From the NCBI RefSeq assembly GCF_020740795.1, contig NC_067295.1:1302501-1366500 (forward strand): 64,000 nucleotides of DNA. Reading direction: 5' to 3'. Made by a program: the position numbers and the translations under genes. This DNA comes from Apus apus. Its lineage: Eukaryota; Chordata; Aves; Apodiformes; Apodidae. The notes under the pieces were generated by a model that was given only the letters and a program-made list of their open reading frames with translations, was not told the origin of the DNA and did no database searches. Of the stretch, positions 50,846 to 60,152 are shown piece by piece. The first letter of the stretch is position 1. The number at the start of each line of letters is the position of its first letter.

Positions 50846-53800
50846 ATGTGCGCGGCCGTGTCCGGCGGCGGCGGGCGGGCGGCCCGGAGGCTCGGCAGGG
50901 CCGGGGGGGCGGCCGGAGGTACGGGGCGGGCTGGGGGGGGAAGATCGGGGCTGGCGGGGCCCTGGCGCGGAGCCCCGGGGGCCGGGCTCAGCGCGCCGTG
51001 TCCCCGTCACGGGCCGGGATGGGGCAGCCCCCCGCCGGCCGGGCCGCCTGTGGGCCTGGCAGAACGCCCGGGAGTGCACCGTGTCCTTCGTCAGCTTCCC
51101 GTGCAGCTGGGACACGCGTGGTGTCCCCGCGGCGCGACGTGTGTCCCCGGGTTTGGTCACCGGCGCCCCGGCTCCCTCCCCACCGTCCCTCCCCCGCGGC
51201 TGGCTGGGGGTGGGCACCACGCGGAGGGCAGTGTCCGTCATCGGCAGGGTCCCCGGGGGTTGGTGGCACGTGGGGGGGGTCGGGCGGGGGACAAAGGCTG
51301 CTCCTTCCCCCTGGGAATCTGTCTCGTGTCCCGCAGTGAGCGGGGGCTGCGGCCCGGCCGCCCCCCCGAGGCGCAGCGGGAGGAGGAGGAGGAGCGTCAG
51401 CATCGCCTACGAGTGCGGGCAGGGGGCTGGCAGCGGGCGGGGGGCGGCGGAGCCCCAGGGACCCCGCTGGGAGCCGCGGGACTGGCGGCTGCAGCTGGAG
51501 CGTATCCGGGAAATGAGGAGCCACAGGGATGCTCCCGTGGATGCGATGGGAGTGGAGAAGTGTTACGACAGCAGTGCCCCTCCCCAGGTACAGCACCCGC
51601 AGCCCTGCCCCGCAGCCCCCCAGCTGCCTCAGCCTCGCCTTGCCCCTGGGCGTGTCCCGCTTTGGAGGTCTCCAGAAGAGAAAAATAAACTCCGGGTGTA
51701 TCAGGACTTGAGGCGGGGGCTGGTTTCACAAGAGGTTACTGCAGAAGCATGAGAGAAACTGTTCATCCTGCCAGAGGAGGAGAGGCAGCCACTGCCTCCC
51801 CAGTCCCGGGCTGCTTGGGTTCAGGCAGCCCTCGTGGAGCAGCAGTGGGTGTTTGCTGAGATGTTCTCTGCTCACATTTCAGCCCGTGCTGGGCTTTAGA
51901 GACTGACCAGCAAACACAGCTGTGAAAGGCTCTTGTCCTCTGCTGGAACTGCTGCCAGGAGAGTCAGCAGGCTGGACTGAGGGCAGCAGCAAACAAAGGA
52001 TGTTTTTCGACTTGGGAGTGAAAAACCTGAGAGAGTATTGTGGCAGTGCTAGGACAGGCTGGTGGGGCATGAAGGCACATCCCTTTTCCTTAATATCTTG
52101 GTAGGAGTCCAAGGAAAGTATCCAGCAAGATGCCTCTGTAACACAGAGGTAAAACCACACGGAGAAAAGGCAAAGGGAGCCGAGAAAAAGCTCCCCAGGC
52201 TGCTTTTATACTCTTTAGAGCAGCTCGTAAGTGTAGGTTGGCTTCCTTCCCTCTTGGGTCCACTTTGAAGGAGATACTGGTTGGAAGGAAGGGCCATGCT
52301 GGGATGTGCTCCCCAAGCCTGGGAACACAATCAAAGGCCCCAGATGACACCTCCCTCCGAGGGGACCGGTTGCATCAGTACAAAAACAAAGCGGAGGGGC
52401 TGCAGAGCTGTTCTCTCCATGCCTGATGCTGGGATGGGAACGTGGAGACATCCCACAGGCAGGAGCAGCAGGAGCCGTGTGTCCCACCGTGACCTGCCAG
52501 GCTCCAAGGGAGGTCTGGGGGACACAGCTGCACAGCCCCAGTGCCTGGAACACTGTCCTGGCATTGTGCCTTGGGCTGGGATCCCCTGGGAACATGGTTA
52601 GCTTTTGGCCCCAGGTTCAGGCAGCATCACACGCTCCCCAGCCATGTGGGCTGGCACCAAGTGCAGCTCTGGAGCCAGGGGGACAACAGTACAGGATATG
52701 GAAATAACTTTTCTTCCCTAGGGAAGCAGGTTTGTTGCTTCCGAGAAAAAGTGGATGTTGTAACCCTCAGCACACCCCAGTCCTCCTCACACAACTTCCA
52801 TGCACTCAGAGATTACCCTGCTTCCCTGCCCCCAGAGGGTCTTCCTGGTGCACCTGTGGTTTTGTAAGAGAGCTGGAGGAAGGATTGTATCCCACCTTAT
52901 CCTGGGTCAGCCCAGGTTAGCTGCATCATCCTCCTCGTTCTGCTGGGGATAGAATCACCTCTGGGGAAAAATAAGTTGAATAATAGGAAGTGAATGGTCT
53001 GGGCTAAACCCTTCATGAGAGCACCAGAGGAACTCTGGGTATTGTGCTTCATGTCCCAGTCTCCATCATCCCAGTTCTTCAGATGTGGTTCCATGAGGAG
53101 CTCACTGGAGCCAGATGCCCAGTTCCTGCTGAAGCTTAGTGGGAAAGGGCTTGGGATTTTCCAAAGCTGCTTTAGAGCTGAAATTGCATGAAAAAACATT
53201 GGGCAGTTGTACTTCTACGTCCTGTGGGGTCTCCTGAGAATCCCATCATCAGGAAAAGCTTTTGTCTGTCCCCTCATGGCACCCTTGGATGTGAGAGCCC
53301 AGCAGGCAGTAGCTGCTCCTTGCCCTTTTATGCATGCTGGCTGGATTGTAGGTGTTTCATTTCCCCCTTTATTGTCTGACAGAATCAAAAGGTGATGGAT
53401 GATATCTGTTGCAGCTTTCCAGTCTCTTATAGACAGAGACACAGAATTGTCACAGGTGGAAAAGACCTCCAAGATCCCTGTGTCAAACTGTCAGCACCTC
53501 CTGCCCTAAAACCAAACAAACTAAATCCAAAACCACCCACTAGAGCATGTCCTGAAGTGCATTTAAATACCTCTAAGGATGGTGACTTCACCACCTCCCT
53601 GTGCAGCCTGTTCCAGGGTCTGACCAGTCTTTCAGTAATTATTCCTAATATCCCATCTAAACCCCCCTGGCCCAACTTCAGGCACTTTGATCATTATCAG
53701 GGCTGAATCAGATCCATCTGATGTGCTGGGCTGAAGATGGTGCCAGGTGGGAGAACCAAGCCCTGGAGGTGGCTGGATCCCCTCGGAGATCTTGGGGTGT

Positions 53801-56522
53801 CTCAGTGTCTCCTTGTCCCCAGGTTATGCGCTACCAGGTGCTGCTGTCACTGATGCTCTCCAGCCAGACCAAGGACCAGGTGACCTGGGGGGCCATGCGG
53901 CGCCTGCGGCAGCGCGGCCTCACCGTTGACACCATCCTGCAGATGGAGGATGCCACGCTGGGGCAGATCATTTATCCCGTGGGATTCTGGAGGGTGAGTG
54001 CCAGGAATGTGGCAGCACCCAACGTGCAGGCAGAGGAACCCCCTGCACTGTCCTCTGCTCCCGCGCAGCCACCTGAGACCGCTCCGAGGCCCAGGAGGGG
54101 AGCACAGGGTGTCCTTTCTGGGCTGTACTCAAGGCTGCATTTCACTCCAGTTTTAGCAGTTTGTGTTCACAGTGAGACTGCTTGCTGCAGTGCCTGGAGG
54201 GCAGAGCTCCTCAGGTCTCAGCATTTTTGCTTTCAAGGAGAAATCAAAGACCTCCCCTCCCCAAACTCCACTGTGTGGCCTCACATGTAACGTACACTCA
54301 GGGATCATTTTGTTTTCTGAGCTGCTTGTCTCTCTGTTCCCTCAATTTGAGGGTAACTTGGGTTTTCTGCCTTTCCCCTGGTTTTCCAGAACAAGGTGAA
54401 GTACATAAAGCAGACAACAGCCATCCTGAAGGAGAAATATGGGGGTGACATCCCAAGGACAGTGGAGGAGCTGGTGCAGCTGCCGGGAGTCGGGCCCAAA
54501 ATGGCCCACTTGGCCATGAACATCGCCTGGGACAGTGTGTCTGGGATAGGTAGGTTGGGCTGTGTGTTCCCCATTCCTCTTCTAAATCCTGTCTGATCCA
54601 TTCCCTGGGCACTGGGGAAGCATTGCAGCTAGGAAACCTGCCTGCCCCAGCAGCCTGATAGCATCACTTAGTTTAGCCACCTGCAGAGTATTTGTGGGGG
54701 GGCTGAAGGATGTGACCCTCAACCACTCGCAGCAGAGGAGTTGCTGTAGGATTCACTTATGGGCCCAGCCACTGCTTTTCCCCAAATTCGATAGCAGAAA
54801 CCCCCAAGGGCAGTCACTCCCTCCTCCTGAGCTGCTGGTAAGCAGTGCAAGTAGTGCTGGAAAGAAGTGGGGCTCAGCCCAAGTTACCATTTGAAATGGG
54901 TAATTTGTGGTGGGTGATGGAAAGAAACGGACTGGGGCTATGGGAGCTCCAGAATTTGGGATCTGTGGCAGTTTCTGCTGCTGGGCAGCCAGGGCCCCCA
55001 GGTACCTTTGTTGTTGTGCCATGTTGATTGACCAGAGGGAAGTTTTCTCCCACGCGGTGCTGCTTTGGGAGCGTGGCTGGTAGCCGAGCTGCCAGCAGAT
55101 GGAGCTGGACAATCAGATCGGCTTGGGGGGCCCCCTGGGGACAGATTAATATTCCAAGTATATTTGCTGGTTAATGGAGGAGCCCTGGGAAAGCCGGGAA
55201 TGCTGCTACCTGAGGAATGCCAGCACGCAGCTCCAGGACAGCGTGGCAGCAGAGTCTCCTGCCCCAGTGACCATCAGCTGGACACAATGTGGCTCTTGCC
55301 CTGGATTCATCAGCTCTTGGGGTCTGTTGTTCTCTCCCTGCTGAGGGGAAGGGAAGTCTGGAGGGAGCCAAACTAGCCAACTGTTTTCCAAATAATTGTG
55401 TGCTCAGTTTTGATTTAGGAGGCACGACTCTGTCTTCCTGTTTACAGCAATTTCCTGGGTTTTGCCCAATTAGCCATAGAGACAGGTTTATCACAGCTGA
55501 TCTAACAATAATATACTTTGCATTCAGAGCTTTTTAGCTCAAAGCACTTTATAAACATTGGTTTAAGCCTCACAAACCCTCTTGTGTTGGTAGATATTAT
55601 GAAATGTGTTTTCCATCTGGATAAAGAAGGGGCAGAGCTGGCAGCTTGCGTAAGCTCAGCTGAAAGGCAGGGAGCCTGGGACAGGCTGCCCTGCTGGAAG
55701 AGAGCTTGGGGAGCTCTGGGGAAGGCTGGGCCAGCTCCTCTGAGCCTGTCACTAGCTGCGTGCTGTGAGAGACCCACCCCATCCTGCTTTTGGCTCTAGT
55801 CCCAGGGAGAGGGCAAGCAGGGTTGTGCTGGGAGCCTCTCCTCTGTGCCTGCTGGGCTGCAACGGGCAGCTTGGGGCTCTTCTCTCTCCTTCAGGTGTGT
55901 CTGCCCCCACCTAAACTCTGGGTTCTCCCTTCCTAGCTGTGGACACCCATGTGCACAGGATCACAAACAGGCTGAAGTGGGTGAAGAAGGAGACCAGGTA
56001 CCCTGAGGAGACTCGGGTAGCACTGGAGGACTGGCTGCCCAGGTGAGACCTCAGCCTCCTTCCTCCACTGGTGCTTCATCTTCAGTATCAGATGCCAGCT
56101 GACAGGTGCTCTGTTGCATCTCCACGTCTGGCACACGCCAGAGCACAAGGACATGGCCACAGGCACTCCGAGTGCTTGGTCTCTGTTCCCCATCCCACTC
56201 CAGGGGGACTGGGAAAGGTTAGGAGGGCTGTTCTTAGCAGGAGCCTGGGACCTGCCTCCAGGCACCTTGGGGAGCCAAGAGGAACAGACAGTGGGGGAAA
56301 GGGATCCGTTCAAAAGCACGGGCTGTTCTTTAACCCCCCCTAGCAGCTCTACCGGAAAGCTCATGGGTTTGTTTTTTTGTTTTCCCCTCTCTCTGCAGGG
56401 ATCTCTGGAGGGAGATAAATTGGCTCTTGGTGGGCTTTGGCCAGCAGACCTGCCTGCCTGTGAATCCTCGCTGCAACGAGTGCCTCAACCAGGACATTTG
56501 CCCAGCTGCTAAGAGATGCTGA
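50846..56522 (+). CDS. NTHL1: NTHL1 (endonuclease III-like DNA glycosylase), complete, 6 exons
   Basis: Base-excision repair enzyme that removes oxidised pyrimidines (for example thymine glycol) and nicks the AP site, in nucleus and mitochondria. Exons 50846-50918, 51337-51587, 53823-53993, 54390-54549, 55937-56042 and 56399-56522 join in phase to 885 nt, 294 aa plus TGA. The start ATG has G at -3. The N terminus is short, Arg/Gly/Ala-rich and not conserved (possible mitochondrial signal), followed by a basic RRSGRRRR. From [19 protein letters not shown] on it follows the family: [38 protein letters not shown], helix-hairpin-helix [13 protein letters not shown] with catalytic Lys202, catalytic Asp221 in AVDTHVHR, and a 4Fe-4S cluster. 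Intron 2 (51588-53822) has a CR1 fragment at its end; intron 4 has a MIR-like SINE. Confidence 0.95.
51337..51587 (+). CDS. NTHL1: NTHL1 exon 2: basic linker and start of catalytic core
   Basis: Acceptor cccgcag, donor GTACAG. It encodes [19 protein letters not shown], then the moderately conserved [18 protein letters not shown] and the conserved [20 protein letters not shown]. The first third is Pro/Arg-rich and reads like a nuclear localisation signal. The exon lies in the CpG island. Confidence 0.92.
53430..53695 (-). mobile_element. CR1 LINE 3' fragment
   Basis: The + strand reads acagaattgtcacaggtgga, aaagacctccaagatccctg, catgtcctgaagtgcattta, ggatggtgacttcaccacct and ctttcagtaattattcctaa: a reversed CR1 3' region. 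It ends about 130 bp before NTHL1 exon 3. Confidence 0.87.
54390..56042 (+). CDS. NTHL1: NTHL1 exons 4-5: helix-hairpin-helix and catalytic residues
   Basis: Exon 54390-54549 encodes [20 protein letters not shown] and the HhH LPGVGPKM; Lys202 is the lyase nucleophile. Exon 55937-56042 begins [15 protein letters not shown] with the activating Asp221, 19 residues after the Lys as in human. The intron between them (54550-55936) holds the MIR-like remnant. Confidence 0.94.
55505..55665 (+). mobile_element. Ancient MIR/CORE-type SINE remnant
   Basis: The order of motifs matches a MIR consensus: actttgcattcagagctttt, caaagcactttataaacatt, agcctcacaaaccctc, tagatattatgaaatgtgtt, ccatctggataaagaag, gcagagctgg. 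Strongly diverged; edges approximate. In NTHL1 intron 4. Confidence 0.55.
56399..56522 (+). CDS. NTHL1: NTHL1 last exon: 4Fe-4S cluster
   Basis: Encodes [11 protein letters not shown] and the cluster motif [17 protein letters not shown], spacing C-X6-C-X2-C-X5-C (Cys272, 279, 282, 288), the endonuclease III signature. The protein ends PAAKRC, then TGA at 56520-56522. Confidence 0.95.
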
Positions 56523-56795
56523 GGGCTCCTCCGGCCTCGGCAGAGCAGCCAGCCCAGCTGCTGGGGCCCGGCAGCCGCCCGGAGCCCCTCCTGGGGAACG
56601 GGAGCCTCCTGCGGGCAGCCCAGCAGCGCTGGGGAGGCACCAGTGCCCGAGCTGTGCGCGGGGAAAAGGGCCTTCCCTGCTGCCCCGCGTCCCTGCTGCC
56701 CCGCGCTGCCCGCTCCAGCCCCCGGGAGCGCCCGAGCACAGCCCGGAGAAACGCTTTGTCTCAGGGACCGCGCTGCTGCTTGTCCATGCACACTG

Positions 56796-56801
56796 AATAA
56801 A
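56796..56801 (+). promoter_or_regulatory. NTHL1: poly(A) signal AATAAA, NTHL1
   Basis: AATAAA 274 nt after the stop, followed by a GT-rich downstream element (ggtggtgggttgttggtttg). It gives a 3' UTR of about 0.3 kb. Confidence 0.85.
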
Positions 56802-57369
56802 GGTGGTGGGTTGTTGGTTTGTTTTTTCACCCGTGAGGTTTGCTGGCATCTGTGCAAGACCGGGTGGGGGGAGGAGAGCACGGGTGAGCTCCCCAGGCAT
56901 GAGGCCATAGCAAGCAGCCCTGCCTGCCCGCAGCACAGCCTGCCCAGCCCCGGGGCCCTGCTGGGAACAGGGCACAACGCAGCACTTCAGGAGCTAGGGT
57001 CAGAGGAGGCCACTGCCTGGACAAGTGAACTTTGGGTCTCGGTTGCAGGGGGCAATGCAGAGCAGGGCCGGCAGGAGACAAACCAGCACCCCTCTCAGGT
57101 CTGCGTGTGCCAGCAAGGGTTACTGTGGCCGCAGGAGCCAGGCTGGTGTGTGCCTCAGAAGCTGACACAGGGACAGCACCACCTCTGTGTTTTTGTTCTT
57201 CAAAGAAAGGGCAGTGCTGACTTCATTGTCGAGCTTCAAAGGAATAATTTCAGCTACTCTTTAAACAGGCAAGGGAGGAAGCAACGTTTACAATGTGCTA
57301 ACCAAGGCTGTCATTCCGCTCTGAAGTTCCCCACCAAACAGATGGGGAAGGAGCAAATAAGTACTTGGT
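56802..57369. other. NTHL1/NHERF2 convergent gap, no gene seen
   Basis: Between the NTHL1 poly(A) signal and the most distal NHERF2 poly(A) signal. GC-rich on the left, AT-rich on the right; no exon or repeat recognised. Confidence 0.5.
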
Positions 57370-57385
57370 ACATGGGGAAACAAAG

Positions 57386-57391
57386 TTTATT
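57386..57391 (-). promoter_or_regulatory. NHERF2: Distal poly(A) signal AATAAA, NHERF2
   Basis: TTTATT on the + strand in AT-rich sequence; a second hexamer is at 57443-57448. It would give a 2.6-kb 3' UTR. Confidence 0.55.
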
Positions 57392-59314
57392 ACTGACATT
57401 GCAGTGTACATTGTTTTTATAATGTAGCTGACAGCCTTACATTTTATTGATTTTTTTTTTCTTCCAAGTTAAATGTACAGGAACTGAATAATTACTACTG
57501 AGCTACAAGATGTCAGAAATACAGTAAGTGCTTGAACCAGGAGCATTTTCCATGGACTAAGCAGAGATTAAGATTTTTAAATCTTATCAGTACAGATTTG
57601 CACACCTGATTTCTTTTGATCTGCATTCAGAACTACATGTTCTTCCCTCCCCCCCCCCCCCCACTCAACTACAGTGGTCCAGTCTTGTAGGAGCAGTGCA
57701 GTATTTACAGATGGGTCTTTGCTCTCTGACATGCTTGGGAGAGCAGGATGTTCAGGTCAGGGAGACAGGGAATGTCTGCCCTGGGCAGAGCTGGGGGCAC
57801 TGCTGGGCTTTGGCTGTGCAGGCACGTTAAGCAACACACAGACCATGATAAAGAAGGGCTCCTTCAAAAGATTACTGATGTAGAGAAGTAAACATTGGGA
57901 GGGAGACAAAGAGAGAGCAGGGAATTGTCTTTGAAGTGGGGCAGAGGTGTCTTGTTAATGGCAGAGTCCTGGAGGGGAGGCAAACCTCTCAGCTTCCTGA
58001 TCCAACATCCTGCTGCCAGTCTCCTCCCTGATAGCCAAACACCTGCACCACTTCCAAAGTCATTCTTTTCAACCTGTTCAGCCCATCAACATTCCTAACA
58101 GGTAACCTTCAGAAAAGAGAACTCATCTCCTTCACCCCTGAGGCTTTCCCTGCTCTCCTGCCAGCCAGCAAACAGCTGCGGGCATCAGCTGCTCCCCATG
58201 GTGGAGCCAAACGTCCTGCCTGTGCTGCTGCAGTCCCTGCCCCACACTGACCCCCAGCCTGCTGCCCAGTAGAGCAGTAAGTTATAAGGCACCTTTGAGC
58301 TCAGTACTTCAGAAATACACACAGAGCTGTTACCACATCCCTGATAAACCCAGAGGCCACAGGGCTTCCAGCACCAGTGCTGGGGTGAGGCAGTGAACTC
58401 AGCATGTGCTGTGGAGTGGCCATCCACGGCCAAGGGATCACTGCCACTTGCTTTTAGCTGGGGAAAGTGGCTTTGTACTCGCCTGTCCTGCTGTGCCTGG
58501 TCCCTTCCCATGGCTGCCTTGGCATTGGAACAGAAATACCAGGAGCTGCTGGGGCGTGGGAGGGAGAGGGCCAGCCCTGTCACAGCTGGGACCCTGCCCT
58601 GGGAAAACACCTCTGTCTGCAGCCCCCGAGAGCTTTGTTCAGCTTAGTCATCTTCCCTCATTTACAGCCAAAGGCAATTAATACAGAGCATAAATGGGCT
58701 TCATTTGTAACACTTTAAAGATCCATTTTTGAGACTCTCATTCCCAGAGCAGTGTGTTTTCAAGAATCCAAACAAAGCCAAAACTGCCCACTCCGTCACG
58801 CCGCTGCCTGCTTCACAGCCAGCCCCACAGAGACCCCACGGCTTCCGAGGGCACCTCCCAGACACCCCACAGCTTTGGAGGACACCTCTCAATGGCGAGA
58901 GCCTCATGGGCTGGAGACATCAAATACCAACCCCAAAGCAACAAACCAGGTGGGACCTGGACCCTGCTCCAGGACCCAGCACCCAGACACGGCCAGGGCT
59001 GAGCCCCGCTGGCCCCACACCAAGCCTGCAGCTAGAGCTGCATCCTGTGTTCCTCCCTGCAAACAGACACTGGGTCGTGCTCACTTCCAAGTCAGTCCAA
59101 AGAGTTTTTGTAGCATCTCGTGGCTCTTCTCCTCTTGTGAGGCTGCAGGAGCTGTGCCTGTGGGGCAGGACTGGCCCCACTCTGCCTTCCCCTGCCGCTC
59201 CGCGCTGCATCTGCAAACGGCGAGGCCTGGGGCATCTGGGCTGCTGGGTTTGGGGTTTGTTTATAAATGCTGCCCTCTCCCCTCTGCAGAGCTGTCGGGG
59301 ATGAAAAAGGGGCT

Positions 59315-59320
59315 TTTATT
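59315..59320 (-). promoter_or_regulatory. NHERF2: Proximal poly(A) signal AATAAA, NHERF2
   Basis: TTTATT on the + strand. It would give a 0.7-kb 3' UTR. Confidence 0.5.
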
Positions 59321-59793
59321 GCCAGGCCAGAAGTCACTGGTGGGAAGGGAGGTTCCTAAACTAATTGGAAACATATGGATCTCCATTTAAAAAAAAAAAA
59401 ACAACAACCACAAAACAACTAAACTTTTTCAATAGCAAAGCCAACAAGAGCAATTCACAGCCACTGTCCATTTTCCCACCATGTGAGCAGATGGGGTGCC
59501 AGGTACACCTCATCCTTTGGGTCTCCCCCACAGTGGGGGCACAAGGCTGTAAGATGCTTGCACAGGGGCACAGAGCATCCCACGGGGCTCAGTCTGGGAC
59601 ACTCACAAAACCAAAACAAACACCCCAAATAATAAAAAAATATAATAGAAGCCTAAATGATGCAGGTAAGAAACAGGAGCTAAACAATTCCAGTCTTTTC
59701 TCATAGGAACGGGGACGGCAGGCAGCCAGAGCTGGGCTGAAGGGTGAGCAAGGAGCTTTGGTCACGTTTGTCGTATGAGAATCGCTGGTGAGT

Positions 59794-59844
59794 AACAACA
59801 ACAACAATAATAATAATAATAATAAAATATAAAATAAAAAAAAG
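59794..59844. repeat. (AAC)n/(AAT)n simple repeat
   Basis: aacaacaacaacaataataa followed by further AAT units and an A-rich end, inside the NHERF2 3' UTR. Confidence 0.95.
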
Positions 59845-59993
59845 GACTTTAAAATACACCTTGTAAAAGCAACCAGTGAAGAGCAGAGCACAAAGCATCT
59901 CACGTGGACACTGAAGGACAGGGCGTAGGCACCTCAGAAACGTCCGAGCTGGGGCAGGGCAGGAGGGCAGCAGACAGGGACCACCAGCAAGGA

Positions 59994-60152
59994 TCAGAAA
60001 TTGCTGAAAATCTCTCGCTTCTTGTTCCAGTCCATCTGTGGAGCCCTCTTCTTCACCCGCTTGGCCCGCACCTTCTCCTTGGCCTCGGCAGCCGTGGGGC
60101 TCAGGCTCAGGCCGCTCTCCTCAAATGGGTCCCTCTTCTCCACATCTCCATC
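59994..60152 (-). CDS. NHERF2: NHERF2 last exon: ezrin/ERM-binding tail
   Basis: Acceptor ccacgcag; 52 codons then TGA at 59996-59994. It contains [20 protein letters not shown] and a basic stretch [10 protein letters not shown] before [13 protein letters not shown]. The C-terminal amphipathic helix binds the FERM domain of ezrin; the very end is also able to occupy PDZ2 in NHERF proteins (family knowledge). Confidence 0.94.
   Translation of the reverse strand, partial: DGDVEKRDPFEESGLSLSPTAAEAKEKVRAKRVKKRAPQMDWNKKREIFSNF

Larger units (their letters stand above)
49850..51550. other. CpG island around the TSC2/NTHL1 promoter
   Basis: Sequence here is extremely G+C-rich with very frequent CpG, in contrast to flanking intron. 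It spans TSC2 intron 1 (with the minisatellite), the shared promoter, NTHL1 exon 1, intron 1 and most of exon 2. Limits are estimated by eye. Confidence 0.8.
57370..59993 (-). other. NHERF2: NHERF2 3' UTR with tandem poly(A) signals
   Basis: Minus-strand AATAAA hexamers lie at 59320-59315 (0.67 kb after the stop), 57448-57443 and 57391-57386 (2.6 kb). The distal 57.4-58.1 kb stretch is AU-rich, like a 3' UTR end. An (AAC/AAT)n tract and a run of 14 C (57649-57662, G on the transcript) are inside. No open frame matches a protein. Confidence 0.6.

Noticed and set aside
49511-51403. Minus-strand open frame of about 630 codons across the TSC2/NTHL1 promoter
   Set aside because: It runs through the minisatellite and CpG island; its length comes from GC-rich composition and lack of stops in the repeat. 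It covers known exons of both genes and has low-complexity Cys/Gly/Arg repeats with no domain.
49713-51752. Plus-strand open frame of about 680 codons reading into NTHL1 exon 2
   Set aside because: It shares the frame of NTHL1 exon 2 by chance, but crosses the minisatellite and NTHL1 intron 1. Splicing from the ATG at 50846 with clean GT-AG borders gives the recognised protein, so this is not a separate gene.
56330-56977. Open frames of about 200-260 codons around the NTHL1 3' end
   Set aside because: They overlap the NTHL1 last exon and UTR on the wrong strand or frame; nothing family-like in the translation.
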